In this document: positions 33,438-45,883 of the stretch, in pieces | How the letters are laid out: every line of letters begins with the position of its first letter | Position numbering within the stretch: the first letter of the stretch is position 1 | NCBI GenBank assembly: GCA_029204225.1 | Contig: CM055104.1 | Location: 23,825,285-23,889,284, forward strand | Length of the DNA: 64,000 bases | Direction: 5' to 3' | Source: Diphasiastrum complanatum | Taxonomy: Eukaryota > Streptophyta > Lycopodiopsida > Lycopodiales > Lycopodiaceae | The notes under the pieces: generated by a model | What the model was told of the DNA's origin: nothing | Databases searched by the model: none | The model's input: the letters and a program-made list of their open reading frames with translations, nothing else | Position numbers and translations under genes: made by a program

Positions 33438-35135
33438 TGGTGGCTGAATCACCGGACAAGAACAGAGAGCTGCAAATTCACGACGGTTTGTTGGCTAGGA
33501 AGCACAAAACCGAGTCTGTGGAGATTCGTGGAACGGCTCAAAACTGTAAAAAGGATTCAGAGATAGTGAATTGTTGGTTGAATCAGAAAGCAAGCAAAGT
33601 TTGAAGCTGAAAAATTCTTCTGGAGGGTTGTTTGGCGTTTGTGATTGGTTTGAATTCAATCGAACATCGTTTGAATAGTGGTTTGGAGTAGAAGATTGTG
33701 TGCAATAGGGCGACCTCAGCCAGTTAGGAGCTGTAAGGGAAAGCTCAGAGAAAGCCTGAGTAAAGCCCAAAATATTCTTCTCTTCAGAGTTGCTAGGGTT
33801 TCAAAGTACAAAATCTGGGATATCTCCTTTTAGGAGGTCATTTTCAGAGCTGTGAGTTGCTGTGAATGGGCGTCCTGCTAGCGCGATTCAGTAGTAGGGA
33901 GACCGCGACTGGCCATGGAGGAGGAAAGCAGTCAGTTCGATCCACAGTGAGCAGCCATAGCCTATGAAGAGATAAAAGAGTCCATCGTAGAGAGAGAGAG
34001 AAGAGGAGGAGAGGTCGCGGGACCTCTCGCGCGTCCAGTCTAGTTTGTCAGCTAGCGGCCCGAAGTGCTCAATGCTTCGAAGGCCTTTGATCAACGCACA
34101 AAAGCGTGGAAAGCCGTCTGATCTCGAATCACACAGATCGACGATGATTATTACACGACAGGTGGGTCGTTGGATCTAAAGGAGCCGTTGGATTGAAGTG
34201 AAAAAGTCTGAAGGGGTTTAAAGTGCAAAGTGCATTGCAACTTCATTAAAAATCTTCAAACTGAAAAAAATTGTTGGGTCCCAAGTTTTTGAAGGGTGAA
34301 GTTTCTTCACACTTAAGAAACAGTTCAAAAACCCAAATTGCCCTTATTTTCACCTCCTTTAGCCTATTTTGGCCAAACGAAAGGCTATAGCCTCCAAATA
34401 CTTGAACTTTAATATCATTCTTTTATTTGTTAAGTCTATAATATTCTTCTTCCATTTATCTGTTTTTGGCTAGGATCAAAACTTTTAATTTTTTTTTCTT
34501 TCTTTTGAATTCAATCATTTTCTAAAAAATCTAAAATATTATTGTTGGCATTTTCACATCCAAAGCTAGAACTGGTTCTAAAAATGAGTCATTGTCTTCA
34601 TCAAAATATTCGTAAGACTTAGACATACTCTTCTTTGATTTTGGAATTTCACTTCCTTTCAATTCAATCTTGTTTGTTTCATTGTATGTTGTTTTAATAA
34701 CTTCTTCAAGTAAATTCATAGATCCTGCATAAACCATTTTAACTTTTGTGGCAACCAAATAATATCACACTAGCTTATCAATCATATTTTCTACCTTTTG
34801 AGTATATCAGTGTATAAATTCTTTGTCTTTCTTCTACACAAAGTTTGTTTGGCCAGCACTGATGTAGAATATCTAATTATTTTGATTTGGGTTAGAAATG
34901 CTATCTTAAGTTAAGCCCAACTGGTAATGCCATTTCCATTGTTTTGATTGTACTATATAGAAGTTTCATTTCACAATAGTCTAGGATATATTTGCAACTT
35001 GTCCATATTGGTGCATTCATTCTAGGATATAGTAATTAGTTCAACTAAGGAATAACTATTTTGCATCATTTGAAGATGAGTTATTGAAGTAGTCATACTT
35101 GATCTTAGAATCTATGGATGAATTGTAGTGTAGCA
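33438..35135. other. decayed retroelement interior, no gene supported
   Basis: After the primer site a leader-like segment with a GA-rich run (33990-34015) follows. Short frames have no motif. From 34350 the sequence is AT-rich and featureless. Confidence 0.4.
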
Positions 35136-35275
35136 TGTGAAAAAAAATAGATCCAAAACATACTTAATGGATCAACAAGACCTTGACCAAATTTGGATGC
35201 ACATCTAGATTTAGCTACAAGATAGAAATCATCAGTTTGAAATAGTTTACTATTCTAAAAGGTTAAACGTGTACA
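35136..35275 (-). repeat. 3' LTR fragment of copia B
   Basis: ATCCAAAACATACTTAATGG and the following TTTGG-TGCACATCTAGA match the inner edge of the LTR at 37425. The remaining U3 and R parts are lost. Confidence 0.7.
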
Positions 35276-35930
35276 CTGTGTAGAATTGCACCAAAGTTGT
35301 GCATCTTTTGTAATAGTCTCTTGACTAATGTAGGGCTTGGCCCAAGACCATGATTAATCATAAATATGAACCACTTTTAGTGGCAAATGACACATTGTGA
35401 TTAAATTTCTATGAGAGTTCTTATCATATAACTTGAAATTAGTATATGATTCAGTGATGTTTATGTTTCTTTTAAATATCCAATTGATTTTATGTTTCTT
35501 TTAAATATCAATGTTTATGTTTAAAAGTTGTCTATGTTATTCAGATCGACAATAATTTTACACATGATTATATATGATTTGGCAAAAACATCCACCATCA
35601 CCCCCTTGAACTAACAATTGAAATGCTAATTTCATCTAAATTATAAGCTCAATGTATATGATACTCAAGAACCAAATTTATTTTGGATTTACAATTATGT
35701 TAGGTGCTCATAGCTATTGGAAAAAAGCATCAATTAATTTCAAAAACTAAATTGTGACTCGTTGATCAAATTTCTCTTGTTTGGCTTATAGTTGTATTGA
35801 AATGAGTCCCACTTCAACAATTAGTAATTTTTTATTGTTTTTCTTATCTGGCTCTTTTTGTACCAGTAAAAAGTCCAAAATTAATTGAAATAGTGCTAAG
35901 GCACCAAAGAAGTGCAATACTCTTTGAAAC
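35276..35930. other. decayed B1 interior
   Basis: AT-rich, with a local tandem TTTATGTTTCTTTTAAATAT duplication near 35460-35515. No domain is readable. Confidence 0.4.
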
Positions 35931-35939
35931 ATGTCATAT

Positions 35940-36825
35940 GAAAGCTTGCTCCACTATGGATCAATATCTCCATCATTGGTTAGCAAATAAGAAGACATCA
36001 AAAAAGGATCACTTGAATTTTGCTCATCAACATCATCCTCATGAAAAGTGAAATTGCCTTGATTTCTTTTCTTTTTGAAGCAATCACTAGCAATCACTAG
36101 AAACATTTAAACTTTGACTTGTGGTTTTTACCCTCAGAAGAAGATGACTCACCTTGATCTTGTCCTTTGGACCAATTTCTTTTGCCCTTGCCCTTAAACT
36201 TGAACTTGCCCCTAGAGAATATAGCTTCCTCCTCTCCAACTTGAGATGTAGAAGATGATTTTGCTCTTGATAGAAGCCTAAACTCTTTAGCCACCAAGAC
36301 CTCTTGCAATGTCTTTTTAATAGCAACACTTTGCACCAAATTAGCATGATCATCCAACGAGCCATTAAGAACAAATTGCACAAGCTCCACATCCTTGATG
36401 CTTTCACCAATACATGCTAATTTATCATTCAAAGCTTTAACTTTCAAAACAAAAGCATGAGTACTTTCATCCTTCTTTTGAAAACTTTGAAAAAATTTCC
36501 TTCTTAGGGTTAGAACCCTAGATGTAGACTTGGACTCATAAACCTTCTTCAAGGTTTCCCAAGCCTCACTAGATGTAGTGCACTTACCAACTTCCTTGAA
36601 AAGTTCATTAGTCACATTCATCTTGATCACATGAAGAGAATTCTTTGCCCTCCTATCATACCTCAATTGCTCTTGAGGTGCCAAATGTCTGTCTTCCACA
36701 CCTAAAACAATATCCATCAAGTCATTCATCAACAGCAAAGACTCCATTCTCACCTTCCAAGTTGAATAGTTGCTTAAAGTAAGCTTATCATTGTTTTCCA
36801 ACATGAAGCCACTTGAGGTTGTCAT
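35940..36825 (-). pseudogene. copia gag (B1), the best preserved in the window
   Basis: ATG at 36825 opens 242 residues without interruption: SGFMLENND, YSTWKVRMESLLLMNDLMD, SLHVIKMNVTNELF, CTTSSEAWETLKKVYES, FQSFQKKDESTHAFVLKVKA and LDDHANLVQSVAIKKTLQE. It ends at FKCF, where the zinc knuckle starts, but the middle of the knuckle is deleted; the remaining SDCFKKKR lies beyond. Decayed protease-region sequence follows to about 35940. The function is as for other copia gags. The GAG-frame without pol suggests a non-autonomous, internally deleted copy. Confidence 0.85.
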
Positions 36826-37410
36826 ATTACAATGATTGATATTCTTCTTTGAAATAGTTCCAATGCACCCAAAACTCTCTTAAAAATCAAAAAATGATGA
36901 CAAGAAGAAATCACAAAGACTTGGAAACAATCTAGTCTCTCTTTTTCTCTCTTCTAGCAAATCTAGCACATAGAATTGATGATATCTAGATCACACTTGA
37001 TCTAGCCACACTATAATGAACTTTCACTTTCCTAAGATTGAAATACACTCTTGAAAACTCCAAAAACTTCGAAATCAAGAGATCCTATCAACTTTAAGGT
37101 TTTCACAAAAATGCAAAATATTGAATGAAGCAAAAGCTATATGCAAAAGCTAGTATCTTGATACATTTACTAATAGAATGAAACATCCGCAATCATTAGC
37201 AATTTTTCTCTCCACACTCCAGTAAGTGAATTTAAAAACAGGCCTACTTCAAGTGATTTGACCCAAAATGAAGCTAGGATCACAAAGGTCCACTTTCTAC
37301 ACTTGAAAATGGTTGATTTGAGATAGAAACCACTCCAACTCCACATAGAATTGATGGCGCTCACAAATCCACCTCTAGATTTTGCAAATCCACCAACTTT
37401 AGCTTGCAAC

Positions 37411-37424
37411 CTTCTCTGATACCA
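37411..37424 (-). other. primer binding site, tRNA-iMet type
   Basis: On the minus strand TGGTATCAGAGAAG directly follows the LTR TGCA end. Confidence 0.85.
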
Positions 37425-38081
37425 TGCAAAAAAGTCAGATCCAAAACATACTTAATGGATCATTAGATCTTTAGCTAAATTTGGTTGCACATCTAGAAGT
37501 ATCTACAAGCTATAAATCATGCATCTACCATGCTAGAAGTTGAAAATACACAAAGATCTGATCAAAATGACTAAGATTGATATAGTACTATCCCTATACA
37601 TACAATAGAAGTATTACATTGTCCTTCACACGTGTGAATCCAAGTACAACCAAAAAACTCACATTCTACACATTAGAAATCAAGATATCATGAGAAATAT
37701 GCAAGAGATGGAAATAGTATCAAAAGAGGAAAGTCCTCCATAAAAAATGAAAACATGAAGATGATTTATCCACGATGGTACAACTATTTATAGTTTCCAT
37801 AATGTCACTTGGCCACTTGCCCGAATAAGCTTTCCCTAAAATAGCAACTTCTAGGTACTTCACCAAATACCTAGTTTTACTTGACTAGATGCAATGTATC
37901 CACATTAGCCAATAGAAGTAGCTCCAAATACGACCTTATCCACTTATATACTTGTTAAAAATAGTAAGGACACTATTTTCAGGCCTTATTGACATTAAAA
38001 AAATGTATCTCTATGTTGAAATTTCACTTTGGCCTCCAATTTGCCAAATTAGACCAACTAAACTAGTTGACATTTTTCACA
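37425..38081 (-). repeat. 5' LTR of copia B1
   Basis: 657 bp on the minus strand, from TGTGAAAAATGTC to TTGCA. The first ~30 bases resemble copia A LTRs, the rest is different, and there is no (TC)n tract. The same LTR type occurs at 56577-57232 (656 bp). Confidence 0.85.
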
Positions 38082-38695
38082 GGCAGCTAGTCAATGACCA
38101 GAATGTTGGCAACGGTAGCAGGAATCAAGAAAACCTTTGAAGACCACAACTGGATGGTACACATGGTTATGGCAAGGGAACTGCAATTGTTCTACTAGAG
38201 GATCGACTAGCTTCCACAACACATAGGCCCTCACACGAGAAGATGGATTGTGAACTCTAGTAGGATGAATCACGAGAACTTTTTCAAGGATAGGGAGAAC
38301 AACATCGAGGGCCAACAACAATTTGGAGGAAAGAAAGGGAGTTTGACACAAACAAGTTCTTCCATCTGAGAAGTGTCATCAATTGAAAAGTTGTCCGTAT
38401 ATCTAGTAACAAACACTAGATTGTTACAGTGAAGATAGGGACCATTGGCAAGAATGGTGCTAACCTCTTGTGCACTACCAAACTTGAAAAGAAAGAAACC
38501 TTTGCCCAAGGCTTGTGAGCCAAGCACCCTGGTATTCCGTCCCCAATGGTTTTTCCCAAAATGTTTAATACTATCCGCATAGGAAGTTTTACCCATAAAG
38601 TATGCAACAACAGAGCTATTAGTGAGAGTAGCAAAATGACAGGAGAAAACAGACGGATCAAGATTACTAGAATGGACCTTCAAAGCATCTACCAT
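38082..38695 (-). pseudogene. DUF4283 plus zinc-knuckle fragment (LINE-type)
   Basis: On the minus strand, SSVVAYFMGKTSYADSIKHF and KGFFLFKFGSAQEV, then LANGPYLHCNNLVFVTRY, follow the DUF4283 pattern seen in plant LINE first ORFs and related nucleic-acid-binding proteins. A frameshift near 38330 leads into another frame with RVRAYVLWKLVDPLV and finally CYRCQHSGH, the start of a CCHC knuckle. A TGA follows the His. The knuckle stops at the copia B1 LTR edge (38081), so the LTR probably inserted here. No endonuclease or reverse transcriptase is present. Confidence 0.7.
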
Positions 38696-40002
38696 AAGAG
38701 TGGGAGCAAATCGGCAATCAAATCTACAGTGCCCACATTTCTTGCCTCACTTACGATGGAGACAACCATCTTTCATGCTTGTCTTGCCTCTCTACTTGAA
38801 CGTATGCAGGAGCAGAGGAGGTGAACAAGGTAGTACCTTCCGAGGGTGTGCCAACGCTGAGGCTACTAATGGGACTATGGCCGAGGACGTCTGGAAGAGG
38901 TTTTGTTGCTATCAAGCACCTGTGATGAAGGATGATGGACTAGTCTAATAGGGACTATGAAGACAAGCCCTAGCCCACCAGCATTGGAGATGGCAAAATA
39001 GCCTCATTATGAAGAAACCTAAAGTTTTTACGTGACAAAGCTTTTGTATTTTTTTTCCTTGTATTTTTCGGATTGCTGCATTTTTGAACCAAGTTTTGCA
39101 TAGTTCGCATTCTTCGCACTTTCTCGAAGAAACTGACACTAAGTCAAAATATGACTTGGAACATTTTTCGCCAACCTTCGGCTTTTTCGCATTCCGAAAA
39201 TGCGACAGTCTAAAATGAATAAGAACATGTTTTTGGTTGACCTTCTCACTTTTTGCATTTTTTTTTGAAGGGCAAACAACCGCAACCGCATACCACAAGG
39301 ATACCGCGGGTCAATGAATGTGGTCCATATGCGGCTTTATCTCACGAACGAGAAGAACTACCCAAGCACCGCGGCCACAACAACTTGCGAAGGACTTCAT
39401 GCTTGATAGCACCTGAAGCTCATGACACAAACAACCACCAAGGAATCGCAATGGCCTCAACTGCGGTCAGCATGCGACTGCAATAGTGGCACATCTTCAT
39501 GATCCCAGTACATGAATGGACGACGAAGTACCAGAGCAAGTAACGCGTTGCACAGACTACTACGACGAGCATCCAGAGGCTATTAGGATTAAGTCTAAAA
39601 CAGTTCTTTTAATCTTGGAGCTTAAATTAATAATATCCAATGTTCCTCTATATATAGGATCAACGAGAGTGATGCATGAGAGAGGATATCTCTCTTGCAC
39701 CGACGTGCTGATCTGGGAAACAGCCAATGCTCAAAGTTTTGTTGTAAGCTTGGTTATGATAATAGATGAGTTACAACATTTTGTCCGACATGTGCAATCT
39801 AGGAATTGTTTATGATGCCTTTTTGCAATAGATATAACTTCCGTTGTTTCTCAGTTATTGATTGCTGATTAGAACATTATCTACTATTTGTTAATTAATA
39901 TCAGATATGCAGTGTCAGTCTGAAGAGATTAGATCATAGTTTGTAGCAGTAGCTACAACTAAATAGATCGGCTCCATGTGAATCCAACTGTTTTTCGAAC
40001 AA
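38696..40002. other. no gene; LTR precedes 40003
   Basis: Upstream of the primer site at 40003 an LTR is expected. TATATATAGG near 39650 is a possible LTR TATA. Neither edge is firm except the right end near 40001 (TTTCGAACA). Confidence 0.4.
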
Positions 40003-40018
40003 TGGTATCAGAGCGCTC
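40003..40018 (+). other. primer binding site, tRNA-iMet type
   Basis: TGGTATCAGAGCGCTC, 12 bases matching the initiator tRNA-Met complement. Confidence 0.8.
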
Positions 40019-40660
40019 AAGCCAGAAGACAATCAATGGCTTTCAACAGTGGCATTGTAGTCTATAAGTGCTTGTGTACAAATTCAGTCTATTTCTCCAG
40101 ATTTATAGGAGACAAATAAATCTATTAAGATACAAATAGTTGTTGATTTCTTGCATACGGTGCTAGAAATGGGGCTATTAACTCGTTAGAGTAGCTGCAA
40201 TACTCTGGATTGAGTTATAATTGTTTGAGACTTGATGGATCTCCTAGAGATTTTAGATGACTGAACTGTGGTATTTTAGAATATTTGGATATTCTAAGAA
40301 TATTTGTACCAAGAAGCAATATTTTTGGCAAGAATTTGAAATGAAATTTCTTTAGCTTTTGGATTTGAGTTCTGAAATAAAGTAAATCAGCCAATGTTTC
40401 ATGTAATTGGGATTACATGAAGGTGATGAACTCTTCTTTTGAATAACATCAACCCATTTGGAAGATTTATAACTTAGTGTATCTTTGGGGATTTGAGTTA
40501 GTATTCACGAGTAGAGGCAAGTAATTTAATTATTGTTGCATCTATAAGTACTTATTCAGATGGAAAGATCAGACTAAGAATAATGATTCATGGGAAAGAT
40601 TTGAAAGCTTAAGGAGTAGTTTCATATTTTCTTTTTCTCGTTTGAGGACAGAACCTGTTT

Positions 40661-41155
40661 AAGGGAGGAAGAATGTTATGGCCATATTCAGTTAAGGACA
40701 TGGCATAGTCCTAATATGGTAGACCAGCCCTCCAGTGTTTGAGATTATTGGTCATGCCTAGATTTTATTCCACGTCAAGGCTTGTTTGTGACCAATGACC
40801 TTGAGCGGACCCAGACACTCTATTTGAGACATTTGGAGTAGTGCATGTACGCGTGATAGATATAGGCAAGAGGAGCGCATGAAGAGCTGTGATCTATTTA
40901 TAGTTGACCTGCATGGGGATTGCATGGATTCATGCATAGGATCCTACTCTCTATATATTGAGGTAGTGATTATTTCGTCGACGACTTTGGTCTAGGTTAC
41001 CAGTAGAGCTCTTCTTCTCCTGCTATTGAATGGCATGGCTTGGGGGCTAGACCCAGGAGGGATCTAGGTTTGGTTGGGTGGTTTTGTTCCATTGTCTCTC
41101 TTATTGTGTTTTCCTATAGTCATCTTAGGGATCCCTAATGGTCTTTACAAGACTT
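40661..41155 (+). repeat. polypurine tract and LTR start
   Basis: AAGGGAGGAAGAA at 40661-40673 is followed by TGTTATGGCC, a typical PPT/LTR junction. The LTR carries TATATATTG near 40955. It does not match the LTR presumed before 40003, so the two belong to different elements. The 3' edge is unclear. Confidence 0.5.
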
Positions 41156-41282
41156 TTATTAGAACCCAAGGAACAAGAAGACACAAAACATGAAGGAAAG
41201 TTCCAACAACTCATCATACATGGAAGAGCGAGAATTCTCAAAGATGGGTGAAGAATGAGCCAACAGAAATCAACCCGCTTAT

Positions 41283-42640
41283 TTGTGCACTGATATATGT
41301 GCTACATCCCAAGCCGACGTGCAAGAAGTAGTTCTTGATTTAGGAGCTACGTCACATTTTGTGACAACGAAGCAAATAATAGCTTACTTTCGACAGACAG
41401 ATTCCTCCAGATACATCATTCTAGAAGATAGATCAGAAGATGAAGTGAGCGAAACTGGGAGTGCTATGGCTAAACACCAATGGGAGAGACATAAAACTAG
41501 ATGATATCTTGTACGTGCCTACACTACATAAAGATCTGCTATCTGCTGCAAAGATAGCATATGCAGACATTTGTTTAGCCTTCACAGATGAAACATGCAA
41601 CATGGTTGATGCAAGCACTAGTGCCCTCATTACACAAAGCAAGTGCAAAGGCAATTTGTATCACCTGAAAGTATGCCTTGCCACAAAACAAGCTCATCGG
41701 ATCCATAAGCATATGGATGTTCTATGGCATAGAAGATTGTGTCATATGAATATGATGGCTTTATACAAGGCTAGCCAGAATGAAGTATTCACAGGTGTTA
41801 GCATAAAAAATGAAACCAGTTTGACATCATGTGATGCGTGCAACAAAGGCAAAATGTCACGTACACCTTTTACAAAGGACTCTTTTAGAACGATAGAAAT
41901 CCTAGAGTTGATACATTCAAGCATCTATGGACCCTTTGATGTAGTCTCTGTAGGAGGCTCATGATACTACATCACCGTCATTGATGATTTCAGTAAGTTT
42001 GTAGTTGTCTACTTCATCCACAACAAGTTAGAAGCACTTGACAAATTTACAAAGTTTGTAAACTGGGTTGAGAAGTTTACTGACAAGAAAGTCAAGCAGC
42101 TACGAACTGACAGAGACAGAGAATATGTCTCCAACCGATTTGCTAATTTTTGTAGCAGTTGCGGTATCCTTTGCAGGAAGACTATAGCGTATACACCACA
42201 ACACAATGGTGTTGTAGAGAGGAAAAACATGACTCTCATGGAAGCAGCAAGGTGCATGATGGCCTACTCAAATTCATCAATATCACTATGGGTTGAAGCA
42301 GTAGCTACCACTGCCTATCTACAAAACAAGAATGGCAAATCAGGCGTTCCTCACACTACTCCACATGAGGTGTGGTGGGGCAACAAGCCAAATCTGACTC
42401 ATGTACGTATCTTCGGGTGTGTAGCACATGCACACATATCAGACAATAAGAGAAAGAAGGTAGATGAAAAGGTGGATTCCGTGTAGGCTACGATGTACAT
42501 TCTTCATACTACAAAATATACATGCCTCAGACCAAGGAAGCAAAGACTGTCATGTTCAATGATTTATTTTTATATTACTAAGGCATTGGATTTTGGTACT
42601 CACAATTTGGATGATTTATTTTGTATATTGGAAGACCCTC
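41283..42640 (+). pseudogene. copia protease-integrase fragment
   Basis: VLDLGATSHFV is a retropepsin-type site with DLG instead of DSG or DTG. It is followed by DDILYVPTLHKDLLS, and by LWHRRLCHMN and CDACNKGK, the integrase HHCC domain. In the catalytic core the first Asp is Ser (IHSSIYGPF, codon 41920), the second Asp is present (LRTD, 42109) though NGG became RDR, and the Glu is intact (GVVERKN, 42217). TGA at 41962 and a frameshift near 42480 break the frame; the C-terminal part (FRVGYDVHSSYYKIYMPQTK) continues in the other frame. Reverse transcriptase is absent. The type differs from copia A/B. Confidence 0.85.
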
Positions 42641-42720
42641 GAGAATGTCAAGCTTCCAACAAGCCAACAGCCAAACAAGAGCGGTTTCAACTCGATGCTT
42701 GGAAAACTTGCAGAGTATAA

Positions 42721-43545
42721 AAATGAAATTGGCATAATTTCTTAAAAATAGATCTAGAAAATCTTTCATTGTTTCTTATAGAAGCATATAAACCCTGGAT
42801 AAAAATCTTAAAAAAATCAACAAGCTTTAAGAAGAACAAGTATTTTGACTTAACTTAAAAGAGGTCTCTCGAGTAGGGCTTGTGCAAATTGGTATAGAAA
42901 TGAAACCTGCAAATTTTTTCCAAAAATGGGATATCATAAAATATTGACTAGTTCTTTTTCAAGCATATGGACCTTTTTATAAGTAAAAGTATTCAAGAAA
43001 CTAACTTCTATAAAATGCAAGTTTTTTTAAGATAACTATTTCTAGAGCATTTCTTCAGCTTATGGTCTTGATCCGTCTATAAAACTATCCATAACAAAGC
43101 GCAACTCCATATTCACTGTTTTGTTCTTATTTCTAAAATAAATTTTGAAAGATGTATATCTTTTCAAGATTCAAATTTCATCGTGTAACTGCACGTTTTC
43201 GAGCGTCCTCGGATCACCATGGGCTTATAAAGTCACAATTAGAGTTTAAAAGAGATATTCTCGATATAAACAAATGAATAATGAAATAGCAATCAGGGTT
43301 CATGGGTACTCATAGGTTCCTAGCTTTCGGTGAGAATGCCTCGCAGTTTGCGAGACATCTTGATTCTTGTGAAAGGCAGTCTGGACTGCCATTTTCCAGA
43401 GCACAATTTACAAAAACATCATTCAAATAGGCTCAAATCTCTATAATCTAAATGTGGAGTTTTAAAATTCATCCTCCTTGATACTTGTCGTCGCAGTCTC
43501 GCAAATTGCAATCTCCCAATTTCCAAAGTCTAGACGTCGAGCCCA
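42721..43545. other. no gene recognised
   Basis: AT-rich sequence with no supported feature. Confidence 0.5.
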
Positions 43546-43632
43546 GAGTCCAGATTCTCCTCAAGATTTTGGGTGATAATGGCTCCCAGAGTCCAGACAT
43601 CCACCTCAGAACTTTAAACGATAATGGCTCTA
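43546..43632. repeat. ~43-bp tandem repeat, 2 units
   Basis: GAGTCCAGA, then a CCTCAAGA/CCTCAGAA block and GATAATGGCTC, occur twice in a row. Confidence 0.65.
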
Positions 43633-43824
43633 ACTTCCTAGAATATTGATCGACAGTGGCTACTTTCATAATTTACGATTCAGTAAAATCATTTTTCAAA
43701 TTTTTACAAAAGAAATGGTGGTGCCTCACAGAACGTAATGCCTTGTGCTCAGGTGTCCTTTGTATTTTGGGACCACCTCCAGAAGCATAATGTTCATCCA
43801 ATTTTCTTTTTCCTAGGAATCTGC

Positions 43825-43935
43825 AGTTCTCTCTCCTCTCTCCGATGGAATGCATGTTCTCTCTCCTCTCTCCGGTGGAATGCACGTTCTCCGGTGGAAT
43901 GCACGTTCTCTCTCATCTCTTCGATGGAATGTGCA
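43825..43935. repeat. ~30-bp minisatellite, 3-4 units
   Basis: TTCTCTCTCCTCTCTCCG followed by TGGAATGCACG recurs at 43828, 43858 and in shortened or variant form at 43885-43930. Frames here on both strands are repeat artefacts. Confidence 0.8.
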
Positions 43936-45883
43936 TGTGCTATGTGGCAACCCGTCATTGGCTGTCCACATCCACATTCCACCACAAACGTAAAAAAATT
44001 TGCGAAAAAAAAACGGCAAAAAATCGAAAAAAAAAAAATTGGTCCACGCGTACGACCGTACCGTACGGCCAAAAAACCGAGAAAAGAAAAAAAAAAACCT
44101 TCGCATCACCTTCCCAGGGGGAAGGGCCTCGGAGCCGGCCCTTCCCTCCTCTTTAAGTCGTCGCATTTACAATTTGTGAATATGTCGAATATATACCGTA
44201 GATTCTGAATTACACATTATTAGCCATTAGTGATTTTCCTTCATAAAAAGAGGACCCTTAATATGCCATTATGCTCTTCCCTTCATGCTTAGTAGTGAGG
44301 CTGAAGGGCGCCCTTCATGCGCCCTTTGTGACTGATCCTTATTCAAGAATCCTCCCATTCTTTTTTTTCTGGCTCTGTTTTTCTCTAGCTCTTTGTAGAG
44401 GTTGTTATTTGGAATCGATCGATCTCTGCCATTACGATCTGCTTGAATGCAGTAGCATACAGATGATCATGCGGATTGAGAGCCTTACACTTCAGAGACC
44501 ATCTAGTGCACATGATACATGTAATATAATCACAGGAAAGCAACCAAGATGCCCATACCATTCCTTCCGACACTGAGTTAGCTGCCAGAAAAAGGTCCAA
44601 AAGACAATCCTCCGTAACTATAGTGCACGATCAGGTAGTATCAGACCGTCTTCCTGAAGCATCTCAGGGGAAGCGTGAGCCTTTGAAAGCTTGCTACATA
44701 ATGTGAAATTGTGAATCCAGATCATCTTCAATCTTCACACTCCAAAGAAATTTTTCGGGCTTTCTCTTCTACATTGAAGAGCATGAAGGGCCATGAAGGG
44801 ACAGAGTGGCTAATAACGCCACATTTAGGGCCTTGGGCGGCCCTAAATGAAATTGAGGCTCACCCTCTTGGGCTTGCCTAAATTCCATGGGGGCCCCTAA
44901 ATGTTGTACATTAAGAACTAGAGTCTAAACTAACACTCTAGAATATGATTGTCAGTCACCAGAGGAAATATGTCCGAACACACAGGCCTGCTGCTATGAG
45001 AAAGGAATAGATGCAAATACATTTCTTGACATAAGACCCAAAGACACGTGTCGACATAATTAAGACTATTTGTATGCCTAATTTCAAGTTGCTAAATAAG
45101 TTGTCACATGGGATATCAGGGGTAATACCGTATACGGAGAGTCACTTACGGATTCTCCTCTCGATTGTAATTCGTAACGTATAAGTTCGACTGAGGGAGT
45201 GCTCGCTGCTCGTTGCATAATAGACGTTAGGATTTCAATAGGTTGGTGCATGTGTCGAGTTAGGAAGTGGCGACCACGGTCCACGACAATTGTCTCACTC
45301 ACCGTACCACGAGTTTGCAGACCAATGTCACACTGCTTGCGGAAAGCTTTTCTTAACACAAAATCTACTAATGAAAGTTATACGCTTTTTAAATTAAAAT
45401 TTTTATTTCTAATTTAGATGAAAATTAAAACCTATAGTTTAATATTTGATAGCCCCATAACCTAAAAAGGCTCAAACATGTAGGTTATGAGAATCTACTA
45501 AGTGAATTTAAAATGTGGTAGGCTTTTTACAATGGATGATAGCTTTTTGGCAAGCAATGCATACCAACAGTAAACTTGATAATATTAAACTAAAATAGCG
45601 CAACATTATTAACATCAAGAAACTAGGCGGAATCTTATAAAATGAAAGGGGGCTATTTATGGCATTGCCTTGCAAAATGCAATACCATGTGTTCACTTTG
45701 TAGTTATACAAAAGTTAACACTAAAGCTATTTTAAAATATAAAGATTATGTACTGTATGTGCACAAAAAGCTCTGTCACATTTATGAAATTTACTGCAAA
45801 AATTTGATCTTTTTAATGCACATCTATATGCAAGTTGTAAATAAAAACTTGTTGTGTGCCCTTATGCCCTTATGGGTACGTAA
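43936..45883. other. no gene recognised
   Basis: It contains poly-A/T rich and locally GC-rich parts. A 91-residue minus-strand frame at 45084-45359 has plausible composition but no motif and no context. Confidence 0.45.

Larger units (their letters stand above)
35136..38081 (-). mobile_element. copia element B1, minus strand
   Basis: A complete 5' LTR (37425-38081) with TG/CA edges, the primer site at 37411-37424, and gag from 36825 downward. At the far side, 35136-35275 matches the last ~130 bp of the LTR, so only a sliver of the 3' LTR remains. Pol is missing apart from protease debris. Confidence 0.8.

Noticed and set aside
36087-36410. Minus-strand 107-residue frame
   Set aside because: It is an out-of-frame shadow of the well-supported copia B1 gag.
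40003-41155. A short element with LTRs on both sides of 40003-40673
   Set aside because: The sequence before the primer site and the LTR after the polypurine tract show no similarity, so they are not a pair.
43738-44208. Overlapping frames of 92-156 residues on both strands
   Set aside because: They are made of a CT-rich minisatellite and poly-A/T stretches and have no motif.
44988-45420. Possible organelle-derived insertion or gene at 45084-45359
   Set aside because: I could not match it to any plastid or mitochondrial gene; composition alone is not enough.
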